Positions 35,385 to 45,696 of a stretch of DNA of 64,000 bases are shown one piece after another. Within the stretch, counting starts at the first letter, position 1. Every line of letters begins with the position of its first letter. Under the pieces are notes generated by a model. That model made no database searches and was not told where the DNA came from. It saw only the letters and a list, made by a program, of their open reading frames with translations. The stretch is from Acinetobacter dispersus (lineage in GTDB: Bacteria; Pseudomonadota; Gammaproteobacteria; Pseudomonadales; Moraxellaceae), in contig NZ_CP041970.1 of the NCBI RefSeq assembly GCF_009884975.1, forward strand, positions 1,364,001 through 1,428,000, given 5' to 3'. The position numbers and the translations under genes are program-made.

Positions 35385-36749
35385 ATGTTGCAAAAAGTAT
35401 TAATTGCAAACCGTGGCGAAATCGCTTTACGAATTACTCGGGCTTGTAAAACTCTTGGCATTAAAACAGTTGGTATCTATTCAGATGCTGATAAAGACTT
35501 AATGCACTTACGCTTCGTTGATGAAGCAGTGTGTATCGGACCGGGTGCAAGTAGCGAAAGCTATTTAAATATTCCTGCAATTATTACTGCTGCAGAAATC
35601 ACAGGTGCAGATGCAATCCATCCTGGCTATGGTTTCTTGTCCGAGAATGCGGAATTTGCGGAAATTGTAGAAAGTTCTGGCTTTATTTTTATTGGCCCTC
35701 GCCCTGAACATATTCGCCTGATGGGGAATAAAGTATCAGCGATTATTGCCATGAAAAAATCAGGCGTACCAACAGTACCGGGCTGTGACCATGCAGTAAC
35801 CATTAACAATGCGCTTGCGGAAGCAAAAGAAATCGGCTTTCCATTGATCGTGAAAGCTGCTTCTGGCGGCGGCGGTCGTGGTATGCGTATTGTAGAACGT
35901 GTCGACACCCTACTTGAATCTGTTCAAGCTGCTCAGCGTGATGCTGAAATGTGGTTCGGTGACGATACCGTTTATATGGAACGTTTCTTACAAAAGCCTC
36001 GCCATGTCGAAGTACAGGTTCTTGGTGATGGTAATGGCCATGCGATTCACCTCTATGATCGTGACTGTTCTTTACAACGTCGCCATCAAAAGGTATTAGA
36101 AGAAGCACCTGCCCCAAACCTACCTGAACAAGCGCGCGCTGATATTTTAGAAGCGTGTGTGAATGCTTGTAAGTTGATGCAGTATCGTGGTGCGGGTACA
36201 TTTGAGTTCTTATTTGAAGATGGTGAATTCTTCTTCATCGAAATGAATACTCGTGTGCAAGTTGAACATCCTGTCACTGAAATGGTGACTGGGGTTGATA
36301 TCATTGAACAGCAACTTCGTATTGCAGCTGGTTTAGGTCTTGAACTTGAACAAGAGCAGATCGAAGTTAAAGGTCATGCGATTGAATGCCGTATCAATGC
36401 TGAAGATCCAACCACGTTCTTGCCTTCTCCAGGCAAAATTGAAAGTTTCTATGCGCCAGGCGGTGCAGGTATCCGTTTGGATTCACACATCTATCAGGGC
36501 TATAACATCCCGCCTTACTATGACTCAATGATTGCAAAATTGATTTCTCATGGTAAAGACCGTGAAACATCATTAGCTCGCATGCGCCAAGCATTAGATG
36601 AAATGATTTTGACAGGGATCAAAACCAATATTCCTTTGCATAAAGATTTGATCTTAAAAGACAAAAATTTCTGTGAACAGGCAATGGATATTCATTATCT
36701 TGAAAAACATTTGCTAAAGCAGCTTGAACCAAAAGCTGAAACAGCATAA
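35385..36749 (+). CDS. accC: Acetyl-CoA carboxylase biotin carboxylase
   Basis: 454 residues. ATP-grasp enzyme that carboxylates the biotin on AccB. Visible are [10 protein letters not shown] at the N-terminus, [14 protein letters not shown], the glycine-rich ATP loop [28 protein letters not shown], and RINAED at the C-terminal part. The start at 35385 gives the same MLxK-I-ANRGEI beginning as the E. coli protein. A strong terminator follows at 36754. Confidence 0.97.
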   Translation: MLQKVLIANRGEIALRITRACKTLGIKTVGIYSDADKDLMHLRFVDEAVCIGPGASSESYLNIPAIITAAEITGADAIHPGYGFLSENAEFAEIVESSGFIFIGPRPEHIRLMGNKVSAIIAMKKSGVPTVPGCDHAVTINNALAEAKEIGFPLIVKAASGGGGRGMRIVERVDTLLESVQAAQRDAEMWFGDDTVYMERFLQKPRHVEVQVLGDGNGHAIHLYDRDCSLQRRHQKVLEEAPAPNLPEQARADILEACVNACKLMQYRGAGTFEFLFEDGEFFFIEMNTRVQVEHPVTEMVTGVDIIEQQLRIAAGLGLELEQEQIEVKGHAIECRINAEDPTTFLPSPGKIESFYAPGGAGIRLDSHIYQGYNIPPYYDSMIAKLISHGKDRETSLARMRQALDEMILTGIKTNIPLHKDLILKDKNFCEQAMDIHYLEKHLLKQLEPKAETA

Positions 36750-36753
36750 ATAA

Positions 36754-36782
36754 AAAAGCCTCTTACTCAAGAGGCTTTTTTA
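36754..36782. terminator. Bidirectional terminator after accC
   Basis: Perfect stem AAAAGCCTCTT (36754-36764) with AAGAGGCTTTT (36769-36779), loop ACTC, T/A runs on both sides. It also ends the convergent 36800-37279 gene. Confidence 0.9.
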
Positions 36783-36799
36783 TGTCTAACTCAATCTTA

Positions 36800-37279
36800 T
36801 TAAGGTAAAACACGACGCAAAGTCGCAAAACACTTATCACCTTTCTCGCTGGCACAAAAATCGATGGTTGAATCATTGGCCCATTTTACAAAGTATTGGG
36901 AAACTTCACCCGTTTGATCCTGCTTTTGACCTGAACAGTCCATTTCATTATTGTCATATTTGATTTGCAGAACCAATGCAGGCAAACGCTCTTTATGATC
37001 TTCTGATGGCTGATAATCATATAAACCATACGACCATTCTTGACCACTTTTAATCACCACATCACTTGCACCACGGAAGTTATAGTATTCGACACACTTC
37101 TTATTGTTCGGAATTTCCATTCCCCACAGACCCATAATTTCAGGGCGAGTTGTGACCCGAATCGCATTGGCTTTAGCTATTTGTTGAGGTGTTACTGCTG
37201 CTTTGTCATTTACGACCGTCTCTGCCATAGTCCATGTTGAGCAAGCCCATAATAATCCAATAATATAAATATTTTTCAT
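36800..37279 (-). CDS. Secreted hypothetical protein (159 aa)
   Basis: A signal peptide MKNIYIIGLLWACSTWTMA is cleaved before ETVV. The mature part (about 140 residues) has five cysteines, including KCVEYYNF, EMDCSGQ and DFCASEKGDKC, likely disulfide-linked in the periplasm. It has no recognised domain. It is convergent with accC and divergent from the amidase. Confidence 0.7.
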   Translation of the reverse strand: MKNIYIIGLLWACSTWTMAETVVNDKAAVTPQQIAKANAIRVTTRPEIMGLWGMEIPNNKKCVEYYNFRGASDVVIKSGQEWSYGLYDYQPSEDHKERLPALVLQIKYDNNEMDCSGQKQDQTGEVSQYFVKWANDSTIDFCASEKGDKCFATLRRVLP

Positions 37280-37483
37280 AGATTTAATTAAGTCGTCATC
37301 TTAACGGTGCATAGGCTTAAATTAGCATATTTTTTGATAAAAGCATGCATTCATAACCATATAAACACAATATTTTTACCATGTAATTTAATTGCTTGTT
37401 TTGCCACTTTTTCAGGTATCCTATTTTTCAAATTGTATTTAACTTTTTACTTTATAAAGATTTTCGCTTTAGGGATAAAAGCC

Positions 37484-38974
37484 ATGAAATTTTCAGAATA
37501 CGTACAGTACGATGGTTTGGGGTTAGCTGAGTTAGTCAAAAACAAAGAAGTTCACCCATCAGAGTTACTCGAAATCGCATTAGAACGAAGCAATCAGGTC
37601 AATCCAAAGCTAAATGCCATCATTATCCCAATGTATGAGCAAGCCAAACAACGCGCTCAACACGCTTTATCAGGTCCATTCGCTGGTGTTCCATTCTTAG
37701 TCAAAGATCTATTCCAAGAATACCGCGGTGTACCAACCTCTTATGGCAGTCAAGCATTAAAGAAAATCAATTACACGCCAGACTTTAATGCAGAAATTGT
37801 CAATCGCTGGGAACAAACTGGTATTGTCACCTTTGGTCGTACCAACACGCCTGAATTTGGTATTAAAGGGATTACTGAGCCTGACGCTTGGGGAGCATGC
37901 CATAATCCTTGGAATTTAAAATATAACAGCGGTGGATCTTCAGGCGGTTCTGCTTCAGCTGTTGCAGGCGGCTTAGTCCCGATTGCTGGTGCTGGTGATG
38001 GTGGTGGATCAATTCGTATTCCTGCCTCCTATTGTGGTCTATTTGGGCTTAAACCGAGTCGTGGGCGTACACCATGGGGACCACAATTTAGCGAAGCCAT
38101 GCACGGCGCAGCGATGCAACACGTATTGACCAAAACCGTTCGGGATAGTGCAGCAATGCTTGATGCCGTACAAGGTCCTGAACAAACCTCACTATTTCGT
38201 ATTGAAGCTCCTGAACAAAACTATTTAGACGTGATTCAACAGACTCCGAAAAAACTCCGCATTGCCTTCAGTACCCAATCACCAATTGGTACCAAAATTT
38301 CTAAAGATGCTATCCAAGCTGTGCAACAAACCGCGAAGCTATTGGAGTCATTGGGTCATATCGTGGTTGAAGACCGACCTAAAATTGATGGCCTCGAACT
38401 GGCAAAAGATTTTGTCACCACATGGTTTAGCCAATTCTCTTATATGCAGGCACAAATCAAACAAATGGCGGGTGCAACAGATGGTGATTTCGAACTCGAT
38501 TCAATTGCTTTGGCTGCCTTTGGAGCGAAGACCACCGCGACAGAATATATTCATACGCTCAATAATTGGGGGCTGTACAGCACCCAGATGAATATTTTCT
38601 TTGAAAAATATGACTTATACCTCACCCCAACCACGGCCTCAGTCGCGCCTAAAAATGGTGAAGTTGCTACACCTGCTTGGCAGAAGCCAATCCTAAAAGG
38701 CTTGTTAAAAGTTGGTAAAGCGCATTATTTAGCGCAAGGCAAGTTAGTTGAAAAAATGGTACAGGACAATTTAAGCTGGGTACCATTTACCCAATTGGCC
38801 AATGTAACGGGCCTACCTGCCATGTCGGTGCCACTTTATTGGAACAAACATGGTATGCCACTCGGTAGCCAGTTTATTGCACCGTTTGGACGTGAGGATC
38901 GTTTGTTGCAACTTGCGGCTCAACTTGAACAAGCACAACCATGGTTGCCGCAATATAAACACATCCAAATCTAG
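37484..38974 (+). CDS. Amidase-signature hydrolase
   Basis: 496 residues, cytoplasmic amidase-signature family. The Ser-cisSer-Lys triad is in register: K74 (VPFLVKDLF), cis-Ser 152 in SGGSSGGS and nucleophile S176 in [10 protein letters not shown], 24 residues apart as in the family. It is closest in style to 6-aminohexanoate cyclic-dimer hydrolases and other broad amidases. AGGGAT lies before the ATG at 37484. It ends one base before the convergent MFS gene and has no terminator between. Exact amide substrate unknown. Confidence 0.88.
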   Translation: MKFSEYVQYDGLGLAELVKNKEVHPSELLEIALERSNQVNPKLNAIIIPMYEQAKQRAQHALSGPFAGVPFLVKDLFQEYRGVPTSYGSQALKKINYTPDFNAEIVNRWEQTGIVTFGRTNTPEFGIKGITEPDAWGACHNPWNLKYNSGGSSGGSASAVAGGLVPIAGAGDGGGSIRIPASYCGLFGLKPSRGRTPWGPQFSEAMHGAAMQHVLTKTVRDSAAMLDAVQGPEQTSLFRIEAPEQNYLDVIQQTPKKLRIAFSTQSPIGTKISKDAIQAVQQTAKLLESLGHIVVEDRPKIDGLELAKDFVTTWFSQFSYMQAQIKQMAGATDGDFELDSIALAAFGAKTTATEYIHTLNNWGLYSTQMNIFFEKYDLYLTPTTASVAPKNGEVATPAWQKPILKGLLKVGKAHYLAQGKLVEKMVQDNLSWVPFTQLANVTGLPAMSVPLYWNKHGMPLGSQFIAPFGREDRLLQLAAQLEQAQPWLPQYKHIQI

Positions 38975-38975
38975 T

Positions 38976-40148
38976 CTAAGTTTTGGCTGCTGTTTCCACT
39001 TGATTCGGCAGCCATAGCACCAGTAATAAACCAAACAAGACCACCACACTGGCACAGTAAAAAATGGTCGCACCTGAAAAAACTTGCCAATAGTGCCCTG
39101 CCAACAAACTTCCAGATGCCACCCCCAAGCCCCACATGGTGCTATACAATGCCTGTCCTCGGCCTTGCTGCTCTGGTGTAAAGTTTTGGAAAATCACTTT
39201 CATGGCAATCAGGTGGAACAGGCCAAAACTAAAAGCATGTAAACACTGAGCAAGCAACTGTCCAATGTAATTGGTTTCTAAGATACCAACCAAGAACCAA
39301 CGTAAACTGGTCAAGACTAAGCAAATCACCACCAATGTTCGCCATGAAAAGCGAGTGAAGAATAGCTTTTGTGCCACAGCAAACATGACGATTTCAGCAA
39401 TCACTCCCATTGCCCATAAACTACCGATTTGTGTGGTACTAAATCCAATCTCTTTAAGGAAGTTACTATAGAAGCTATAAAACGGAGCCAATGAAAACAG
39501 CAAAATAAATTCAATACTAAAAAATGCAGCAACGATGGGCCGTTTTAAAATCGGGAGTAGCGGTTCAAGCCTTTTCTGAGAGCTCGGTGCGTGTTCAGGT
39601 TCTTTAATACTAAATGACCAAAGAAAAGCCAAAAATGAAACAGAGAGAAGTAAGATTGGCAGCATTGAAATTGGAATAACCTCCAACAAAGCCCCAATTA
39701 CAAATACACCGACAATAAAACCAACAGATCCCCATTTACGCACTTTGCCATAGAGTTCCGCACGCTTTTCACCTAGCCAAAATAAAGTCACGCCCTCAAA
39801 TTGCGCCAAGATAGCATTTTGGAAAAAGCTAAAAATCAGCATCAGTAAAGCCACCGATTGGAAACTATTCGGAATGACGAAGATGGCGAACCAGATACAG
39901 GCTTCCATCCATGTTGCAATTCGAACCAAAAGCATTCGTTTACCTGATTTATCGGCAATCCAGCCCCAAATCAGCGGTGCAAAAAAACGCGTGATAATCG
40001 CAATTGACGAAAGAATGCCGATCTCTTGGTAATTGAACCCCTGATCTTGTAGATACAGGTTCCAATACGGCATGAAAGTTCCAACTATGGCATAGTAGAA
40101 CAGGTAGAAACCACCCAATCGTGTTTGGATACTTAATGATTGAAGCAA
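38976..40148 (-). CDS. HcaT/PPP-family MFS transporter
   Basis: 390 residues with 12 membrane segments. The start LGGFYLFYYAIVGTFMPYWNLYLQDQGF and PLIWGWIADKSGKRMLLVR match the phenylpropionate permease (HcaT) family, which also includes nucleoside and sugar-like carriers. It is convergent with the amidase and has a terminator of the next gene upstream. Substrate unknown; an aromatic acid is possible in this neighbourhood. Confidence 0.85.
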   Translation of the reverse strand: MLQSLSIQTRLGGFYLFYYAIVGTFMPYWNLYLQDQGFNYQEIGILSSIAIITRFFAPLIWGWIADKSGKRMLLVRIATWMEACIWFAIFVIPNSFQSVALLMLIFSFFQNAILAQFEGVTLFWLGEKRAELYGKVRKWGSVGFIVGVFVIGALLEVIPISMLPILLLSVSFLAFLWSFSIKEPEHAPSSQKRLEPLLPILKRPIVAAFFSIEFILLFSLAPFYSFYSNFLKEIGFSTTQIGSLWAMGVIAEIVMFAVAQKLFFTRFSWRTLVVICLVLTSLRWFLVGILETNYIGQLLAQCLHAFSFGLFHLIAMKVIFQNFTPEQQGRGQALYSTMWGLGVASGSLLAGHYWQVFSGATIFYCASVVVLFGLLLVLWLPNQVETAAKT

Positions 40149-40280
40149 TTCAAATGCCTTTTTTAAGGTGTCAAATAAGAATAAACAGAGAAAGGAAACT
40201 CGATTGATATAAGTGAATTTTAGCTCATTTCACCAAACAATTCGCCAAATATCAGCATGAATATCAAAGCCGATATGTAA

Positions 40281-40312
40281 AAAACAGGGCTGAAAATTCA
40301 GCCCTGTTTTTA
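40281..40312 (-). terminator. Terminator after aroP-like gene
   Basis: Perfect 14-bp stem AAAACAGGGCTGAA (40281-40294) with TTCAGCCCTGTTTT (40297-40310), with a run of T on each strand. Confidence 0.9.
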
Positions 40313-40328
40313 AATATCGCTTTGAAGG

Positions 40329-41717
40329 TTAAACATCCGTATTTAAAGCTACACTCGGCTGAGCATTTCTTAATTTTCGCTGTTTCAAAAAATAGGCCAG
40401 CATCAAACACAGAATCCATGCAGGAATCATCATGACTGCGATACGCATATCTGCAGTCATTGACATCACCACAAGAATACTAAGCATAAAAATAATGCAT
40501 AGATAATTACTGAATGGATAAGCAATACTTGGGAATTTGGTGGTTAGCCCTTGTGCTTGCATGGCTTTACGGAACTTTAAATGCGTCCATGAAATCACCA
40601 CCCAGTTAATCACAATCGCAGCAACTACCAGCATCATTAACAAACCAAATGCTTTCTCAGGGAATGCATAGTTCAACAACACACACAGTACAGTGACAAA
40701 TGCAGATATATAAACCGCATTGGTTGGAATACCACGTTTATTGATTTTCTTAAGGAACTTAGGTGCATTACCTTGTTGAGCCAAGCCCAATAACATACGG
40801 CTACTGCAATAGCTGGTTCCGTTATAAACAGATACAGCCGCAGTTAAGATCACAAAGTTCAACATTGTTGCCACGCCTTGGCTATCCAATGATGCGAAGA
40901 CCATCACGAATGGGCTACCACCTTGCGCCATTTGGTTCCAAGGGAACAGTGCGAATAAGATGAAAAGCGTTGCAATATAGAAAATCAAAATACGATAGAT
41001 AATTTGATTCACTGCTTTCGGCAAAGTTTTATCAGGATCACGTGCTTCTGCCGCAGTAATACCAAATAACTCGATGCCACCAAAAGCAAAGATGATCACC
41101 GCCATTGCCATGACCAGACCTTCTACACCAAATGGAAAGAATCCACCCAATGCCCAAAGGTTACTGATACCAGCCTGTGGCCCTGCTGTTCCTGTTGCAA
41201 GTAAATACGAACCAAAACCAATCATGGCCAAGATTGCTAAAATTTTGATGATAGAGAACCAAAACTCCATTTCACCAAAAAACTTGACATGCAAAAGGTT
41301 GATACCGTTAATTAAGATAAAAAAGGCCAATGCCGAAACCCATGTCGGGATTTCAGGCCACCAGTATTGAATATATAACCCAATCGCTGTGAGCTCAGCC
41401 ATACAGACCAGCACATTGAGTACCCAATAGTTCCAACCTGACATGAAACCTGCAAATGAGCCCCAGTATTTGTAAGCAAAATGGCTAAATGAACCACTGA
41501 CTGGCTCTTGTACCACCATTTCGCCTAGCTGTCGCATCATTAAAAATGCAATAAGCCCTGCAATCGCATAACCTAGAATGACCGATGGGCCCGCCAGCTT
41601 AATCGATTGTGAGATACCTAGAAACAAACCTGTGCCAATCGCACCACCTAGCGCAATAAGCTGGATATGCCGATTGCTTAAACCTGGGTTCAGGTTTCCT
41701 TGCTCCTGTTTTGACAT
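40329..41717 (-). CDS. Amino-acid permease, AroP/PheP-like (APC family)
   Basis: 462 residues with 12 membrane segments. APC hallmarks: RHIQLIALGGAIGTGLFLGIS with the TM1 breaker GGAIGTGLF, SGSFSHFAYKYWG, IIFAFGGIELFGITAAEARDPDKTLPKAV, and NGTSYCSSRMLLGLA. Such proteins import aromatic amino acids or close relatives; GABA or proline subtypes cannot be excluded. It is divergent from fahA across the regulatory region with the 15-bp boxes, so tyrosine or phenylalanine uptake is likely. Confidence 0.8.
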   Translation of the reverse strand: MSKQEQGNLNPGLSNRHIQLIALGGAIGTGLFLGISQSIKLAGPSVILGYAIAGLIAFLMMRQLGEMVVQEPVSGSFSHFAYKYWGSFAGFMSGWNYWVLNVLVCMAELTAIGLYIQYWWPEIPTWVSALAFFILINGINLLHVKFFGEMEFWFSIIKILAILAMIGFGSYLLATGTAGPQAGISNLWALGGFFPFGVEGLVMAMAVIIFAFGGIELFGITAAEARDPDKTLPKAVNQIIYRILIFYIATLFILFALFPWNQMAQGGSPFVMVFASLDSQGVATMLNFVILTAAVSVYNGTSYCSSRMLLGLAQQGNAPKFLKKINKRGIPTNAVYISAFVTVLCVLLNYAFPEKAFGLLMMLVVAAIVINWVVISWTHLKFRKAMQAQGLTTKFPSIAYPFSNYLCIIFMLSILVVMSMTADMRIAVMMIPAWILCLMLAYFLKQRKLRNAQPSVALNTDV

Positions 41718-41759
41718 ATGATTATTCTCATCCGTGTCGCGTAATTTTTCTGTCTAAAA

Positions 41760-41774
41760 TTACGTATATCATAA
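41760..41774. promoter_or_regulatory. 15-bp TTAYG-N5-CRTAA box before aroP-like gene
   Basis: TTACGTATATCATAA lies 43 to 57 bases before the aroP-like start and fits the pattern of the boxes at 41870, 41890, 47003 and 47023. A separate 9-bp inverted repeat (CGTAATTTT 41740-41748, AAAATTACG 41756-41764) overlaps it. Confidence 0.45.
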
Positions 41775-41869
41775 GTTAATCACAAATGCCTATATCTAAC
41801 TCGAAAAATAATTAATTCACTTTTCGAATAACCGCGCATATAAACAGAAAATTCAATAAATAACAAATA

Positions 41870-41904
41870 TTATGAATAATGTAATTAAATTATGTATTGC
41901 GTAA
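41870..41904. promoter_or_regulatory. Twin 15-bp boxes between aroP-like and fahA
   Basis: TTATGAATAATGTAA (41870-41884) and TTATGTATTGCGTAA (41890-41904) share TTATG-N5-YRTAA and begin exactly 20 bp apart, two helical turns. A matching pair occurs before hpd. An IclR-type (HmgR-like) regulator dimer pair is the likely binder, inferred. Confidence 0.65.
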
Positions 41905-42073
41905 TTAATTATTTTCAGTATGATAGAAATTAAGACACAGGGATTTTTGCTCTAAGCAAACTAGAATTGGCCGATAAAAACCTATACATCATTTTATCTT
42001 TCAATCGCTTAGATAAAATAATCCCTAAACAACCAGATTAGACCAACAGAATTAAAGACAAGGAAAGCGAATC

Positions 42074-43378
42074 ATGGCACATCATTTAACTTCTTTTCTT
42101 GAGATTGATGCCCAATCAGATTTCACAATACATAATTTGCCATACGGCATTTTCAGCGAGACCGCACAAGGTGAAAAACGCGTTGGCGTTGCAATTGGTG
42201 AATGGGTGCTTGACCTTGCGGCATTAGAACAAAAAGGCTTATTACAGCTCACAACAGCGAACTGCTTTAATCAGCCAACACTGAATAAATTCATCAAAAC
42301 AGGCAAACAGAATTGGCATACGGTTCGCAGCACTTTGCAAAGCTTATTGTCCGCAGAAAACCCGACCTTACGTGATCATGCCGATTTACGTCAGCAAGTG
42401 TTGTTTAAACAAAAAGATGTAGTTTTACATTTACCGATTCATGTTCCTGGCTATACCGACTTCTATTCATCTAAAGAACATGCCACCAATGTCGGTACCA
42501 TGTTTAGAGATCCTAAAAATGCGCTATTGCCGAACTGGAGTGAACTTCCTGTAGGCTATAACGGTCGTGCCAGTTCTGTGATTGTGAGTGGTAAAGACAT
42601 TGTGCGCCCGTCAGGCCAAATCAAATTACCCAATGAAGAACGTCCTGTGTTCTCGGCAACCCGTAAACTCGACTTCGAATTAGAAACCGCTTTTGTAGTG
42701 GGTAAAGCAACTGAATTGGGCGAGCCGATTGCCATTGAAAACGCATGGGAACATATCTTTGGCATGGTGTTGCTGAATGATTGGTCAGCTCGTGATATTC
42801 AACAATGGGAATATGTCCCTTTAGGCCCTTTCAACGCCAAAACTTTTGCTAGTGCCATTTCACCATGGGTAGTGACGATGGAGGCACTCGAACCATTTAA
42901 AGTTAAAGGTCCAGAGCAACAACCAAAACCATTGGGCTACCTACAAGAAAACACTGCAAACAGCTATGACATTCACCTTAGTGTTGAAGTGCAAACACCT
43001 CAGTCAGAACAAGCCGATGTGATTTGCCAAACCAACTTCAAATATATGTATTGGTCAATGTCACAGCAACTGACTCACCACACCATCGCAGGCTGTAATG
43101 TTCAAGTGGGTGATTTAATGGGTTCAGGCACGATTTCAGGCCCAACTGAAGACTCTTATGGCAGCTTACTGGAACTGACTTGGAATACCACCAAACCGCT
43201 CAACCTTTCCAACGGCGAAAAGCGTGGCTTCTTGGAAGATGGTGACCGTGTTGTGATGAAAGGCTACTGTGAAAAAGATGGAATTCGCGTTGGCTTTGGT
43301 GAAGTTGCCAATACCATTTTACCAGCACGTCACTTTCGTTTTAATGAACAAAAGGACGAACGCTATGAAACTGTATAG
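42074..43378 (+). CDS. fahA: Fumarylacetoacetase
   Basis: 434 residues, hydrolyses fumarylacetoacetate to fumarate and acetoacetate, the last step of tyrosine breakdown. Visible: LPYGIFSE start, YTDFYSSKEHATNVGTMFR, the metal-binding region DFELETAFVVGK with NDWSARDIQQWEYVPLGPFNAKTF, and DLMGSGTISGP with the C-terminal VGFGEV. The length matches the eukaryote-like two-domain form. It overlaps maiA by 14 bp, so the two are co-translated. Confidence 0.95.
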   Translation: MAHHLTSFLEIDAQSDFTIHNLPYGIFSETAQGEKRVGVAIGEWVLDLAALEQKGLLQLTTANCFNQPTLNKFIKTGKQNWHTVRSTLQSLLSAENPTLRDHADLRQQVLFKQKDVVLHLPIHVPGYTDFYSSKEHATNVGTMFRDPKNALLPNWSELPVGYNGRASSVIVSGKDIVRPSGQIKLPNEERPVFSATRKLDFELETAFVVGKATELGEPIAIENAWEHIFGMVLLNDWSARDIQQWEYVPLGPFNAKTFASAISPWVVTMEALEPFKVKGPEQQPKPLGYLQENTANSYDIHLSVEVQTPQSEQADVICQTNFKYMYWSMSQQLTHHTIAGCNVQVGDLMGSGTISGPTEDSYGSLLELTWNTTKPLNLSNGEKRGFLEDGDRVVMKGYCEKDGIRVGFGEVANTILPARHFRFNEQKDERYETV

Positions 43379-43997
43379 TTACTTTCGTAGCTCCGCGGCT
43401 TATCGGGTACGTATTGCACTTAACCTGAAAACATTGCCCTATGAAACTGAAGCAGTGCATCTCGTTAAAAATGAGCAGCAACTGGCAAGTTATCGTGCCC
43501 TCAATCCAAGTCAGTTGGTGCCAACGCTGCTTGACCAAGATCAGACCTTTACTCAGTCGCTTAGTATTTTGGAATATCTGGAAGAACGTTATCCAGCCAA
43601 AGCGCTGCTACCTAAAGATCTAGTTGAACGTGCCAAAGTCCGTGCCTTTGCACAAAGCATTGCCTGCGATATTCATCCGATCAATAACCTGAGAGTGTTG
43701 AAGTACCTGCAAAATGATCTTGCGATCAGTAACGAGCAAAAAACGCTGTGGTACCGACACTGGATTTTAGAAGGCTTTCACAGCTTAGAAATGCAATTAC
43801 AGCATTCCAATGGGCAATTCTGTTTTGGCTCACAGCCGACTTTTGCAGACTGCTGTTTGATTCCTCAAGTCTACAACGCCAAGCGCTTTAAAATTGATTT
43901 AAGTGCTTTTCCGAAGATTGAGTCGATATATCAACATTGCTTAACCCTTCCCGCATTCTTAAATGCGACCCCAGAACAACAACCAGATTGGGAATAG
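43365..43997 (+). CDS. maiA: Maleylacetoacetate isomerase (zeta-class GST)
   Basis: 210 residues. GST fold with the zeta signature SSAAYRVRIALNLK at the glutathione site, NPSQLVPTLLDQDQTFTQSLSILEYLEE, and IACDIHPINNLRVLKYL in the C-terminal half. It isomerises maleylacetoacetate to fumarylacetoacetate. The start at 43365 overlaps fahA and follows AAAGGACG. Confidence 0.94.
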   Translation: MKLYSYFRSSAAYRVRIALNLKTLPYETEAVHLVKNEQQLASYRALNPSQLVPTLLDQDQTFTQSLSILEYLEERYPAKALLPKDLVERAKVRAFAQSIACDIHPINNLRVLKYLQNDLAISNEQKTLWYRHWILEGFHSLEMQLQHSNGQFCFGSQPTFADCCLIPQVYNAKRFKIDLSAFPKIESIYQHCLTLPAFLNATPEQQPDWE

Positions 43998-44016
43998 AGA
44001 TAAAAGGAGTTTTATC

Positions 44017-44565
44017 ATGAGCTTTGCAATTAAAAAAATTCATCATGTGGCTTATCGCTGTAAAGATGCTAAAGAAACCGTCGAATGGTACAAAAAAATG
44101 CTGCATATGGATTTCATTCTGGCCTTTGCAGAAGACCATGTGCCATCCACCAAAGCCTTTGATCCGTACATGCATTTGTTTTTAGATGCGGGCCAAGGCA
44201 ATGTATTGGCATTTTTTGAACTGCCGACTCAACCAGATATGGGCCGTGATGAAAACACACCGCAATGGGTGCAACATATTGCTTTTGAAGTAGAAGACTT
44301 AGATGCACTGATGGCAGCAAAAGCACATCTCGAAGCCAATGATGTGAAGGTATTAGGAGTCACCAACCATGGTATCTTCCATTCGATTTACTTCTTCGAT
44401 CCAAATGGTCACCGTCTGGAATTGACCTATAATGATGTCCATGCCGATGCTAAAATTGCACGAATTACTGAAGAAATGAAATTAGAAATGCTGGATGAGT
44501 GGAGTCGCACCAAACGTGCACCGCACCATACCCACTTCTTACACGAAGATGAACTCGGTGCATAA
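44017..44565 (+). CDS. VOC-family (glyoxalase-fold) protein of the tyrosine cluster
   Basis: 182 residues with a vicinal-oxygen-chelate fold: IHHVAYRCKDAKETVEWYKKM at the start, VQHIAFEVEDLDALM in the middle and FDPNGHRLELTYN at the end, with metal ligands H9/H10, H-E in the repeats. AAAGGAG precedes the ATG, 19 bp after maiA. It could handle a pathway intermediate or act as an extradiol-type dioxygenase; the exact reaction is unknown. Confidence 0.82.
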   Translation: MSFAIKKIHHVAYRCKDAKETVEWYKKMLHMDFILAFAEDHVPSTKAFDPYMHLFLDAGQGNVLAFFELPTQPDMGRDENTPQWVQHIAFEVEDLDALMAAKAHLEANDVKVLGVTNHGIFHSIYFFDPNGHRLELTYNDVHADAKIARITEEMKLEMLDEWSRTKRAPHHTHFLHEDELGA

Positions 44566-44583
44566 ATCCACATCAATGAATTT

Positions 44584-44617
44584 GGCATTAGCATTGTAAA
44601 ATGCTAATGCCTTTTTT
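44584..44617 (+). terminator. Terminator after tyrosine operon
   Basis: Perfect 12-bp stem GGCATTAGCATT (44584-44595) with AATGCTAATGCC (44600-44611), loop GTAA, then six T. Confidence 0.95.
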
Positions 44618-44847
44618 ATGGTCTGAATTTAAAGCATTCTGTATGTTTTTAAGGCATAGTAGGCTCAGCAAAATAGTGTGCAATCGCTCTAAAAACAATT
44701 GTATGCTTATGCAATTCACCGATTTGATTCATTTAAAAAGATGATTTCTATTTTGCCCAATGCTCAGGCATTATGTGCTGGATGTAAATTGTCCATGATT
44801 GACAGCAACAAATACGGCGTGAAAGCACGCAGCTTAAGGGTTATTGA

Positions 44848-45627
44848 ATGATTGAAGAAAAGTTATCTGGTGGGGTTCAATCACTTGAGGTCGGCTTAGC
44901 CGTGCTCAATGCCCTTTTGGAACATAACAAGCCCATTATATTAAAAGACCTATCCAGCAAACTGGATATGCATCCTGCCAAGGTACACCGCTATCTGGTC
45001 AGTCTGATTCGCATGAATTACGCCAAGCAACTCACTGATGGTCAGTATGCATTAGGCGATCAAGCTTGGCGTTTAGGCTTGAACTGTATCCAGCATACTG
45101 ATGTATTACAGCTGGTTCAGCACCTGATTTATGAATTACAAAACAAGATTGGCTGTGGTATTCAAATCAGTAAATGGTCGCCTAAAGGACCTTTAGTGGT
45201 TCAATCGATTGAATCCAATCATCCGATATCGATTGTGACTAAAGTCGGTTCGATCATGCCATTGGTCAATTCAGCAGCGGGTCGTGTGTTCGCTTCTTAT
45301 ATGCCTGAAGCAATGATCAAACCACTCATGCAAGCGGAATGGGAAAAAGCAGCACATAACCATTACCCGATTAGACCGACCGATTGGGATGAGTTCTTAG
45401 TATTAAAAGAAAATGTTCTGCAACATGGCATGTCGATTGCTCAGGGTGATCTTTTGGTCGGGATTAATGCGGTTGGCTTACCGATCTTTAATGCGCATCA
45501 TTCAATGGAGTTTTGTATTGTGGCATTGGACAGTGAAATGTTTTTCTCGGTTCATGAAGGCAGCGAGAACTTAGAACTGTTTAAACGTGAAGTTGCAGCA
45601 ATCAATCAATATATTCAAACCCGTTAA
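44848..45627 (+). CDS. IclR-family regulator, candidate HmgR-like controller
   Basis: 259 residues. An N-terminal winged HTH (VQSLEVGLAVLNALLEHNKPIILKDLSSKLDMHPAKVHRYLVSLIRM) is followed by an effector domain (about 85-250). The position between maiA and hpd fits a homogentisate-responsive IclR repressor as known for Pseudomonas HmgR. The 15-bp boxes in both control regions are its likely sites. The call as IclR is firm, its ligand is inferred. Confidence 0.88.
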   Translation: MIEEKLSGGVQSLEVGLAVLNALLEHNKPIILKDLSSKLDMHPAKVHRYLVSLIRMNYAKQLTDGQYALGDQAWRLGLNCIQHTDVLQLVQHLIYELQNKIGCGIQISKWSPKGPLVVQSIESNHPISIVTKVGSIMPLVNSAAGRVFASYMPEAMIKPLMQAEWEKAAHNHYPIRPTDWDEFLVLKENVLQHGMSIAQGDLLVGINAVGLPIFNAHHSMEFCIVALDSEMFFSVHEGSENLELFKREVAAINQYIQTR

Positions 45628-45641
45628 TTTTTCATCCATAT

Positions 45642-45676
45642 AAAAAAGCCAAGAAGCGAACTTCTTGGCTTTTTTA
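45642..45676. terminator. Bidirectional terminator between IclR gene and hpd
   Basis: Perfect 15-bp stem (45642-45656 with 45661-45675), loop CGAA (UUCG on the minus strand), flanked by A and T runs. Confidence 0.95.
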
Positions 45677-45696
45677 ATTTCAAGCGTTGAGCTGAA

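Noticed and set aside
38974-38976. Possible terminator between the convergent amidase and MFS genes
   Set aside because: The two stop codons are one base apart and no hairpin lies there. Transcripts probably overlap into each other.
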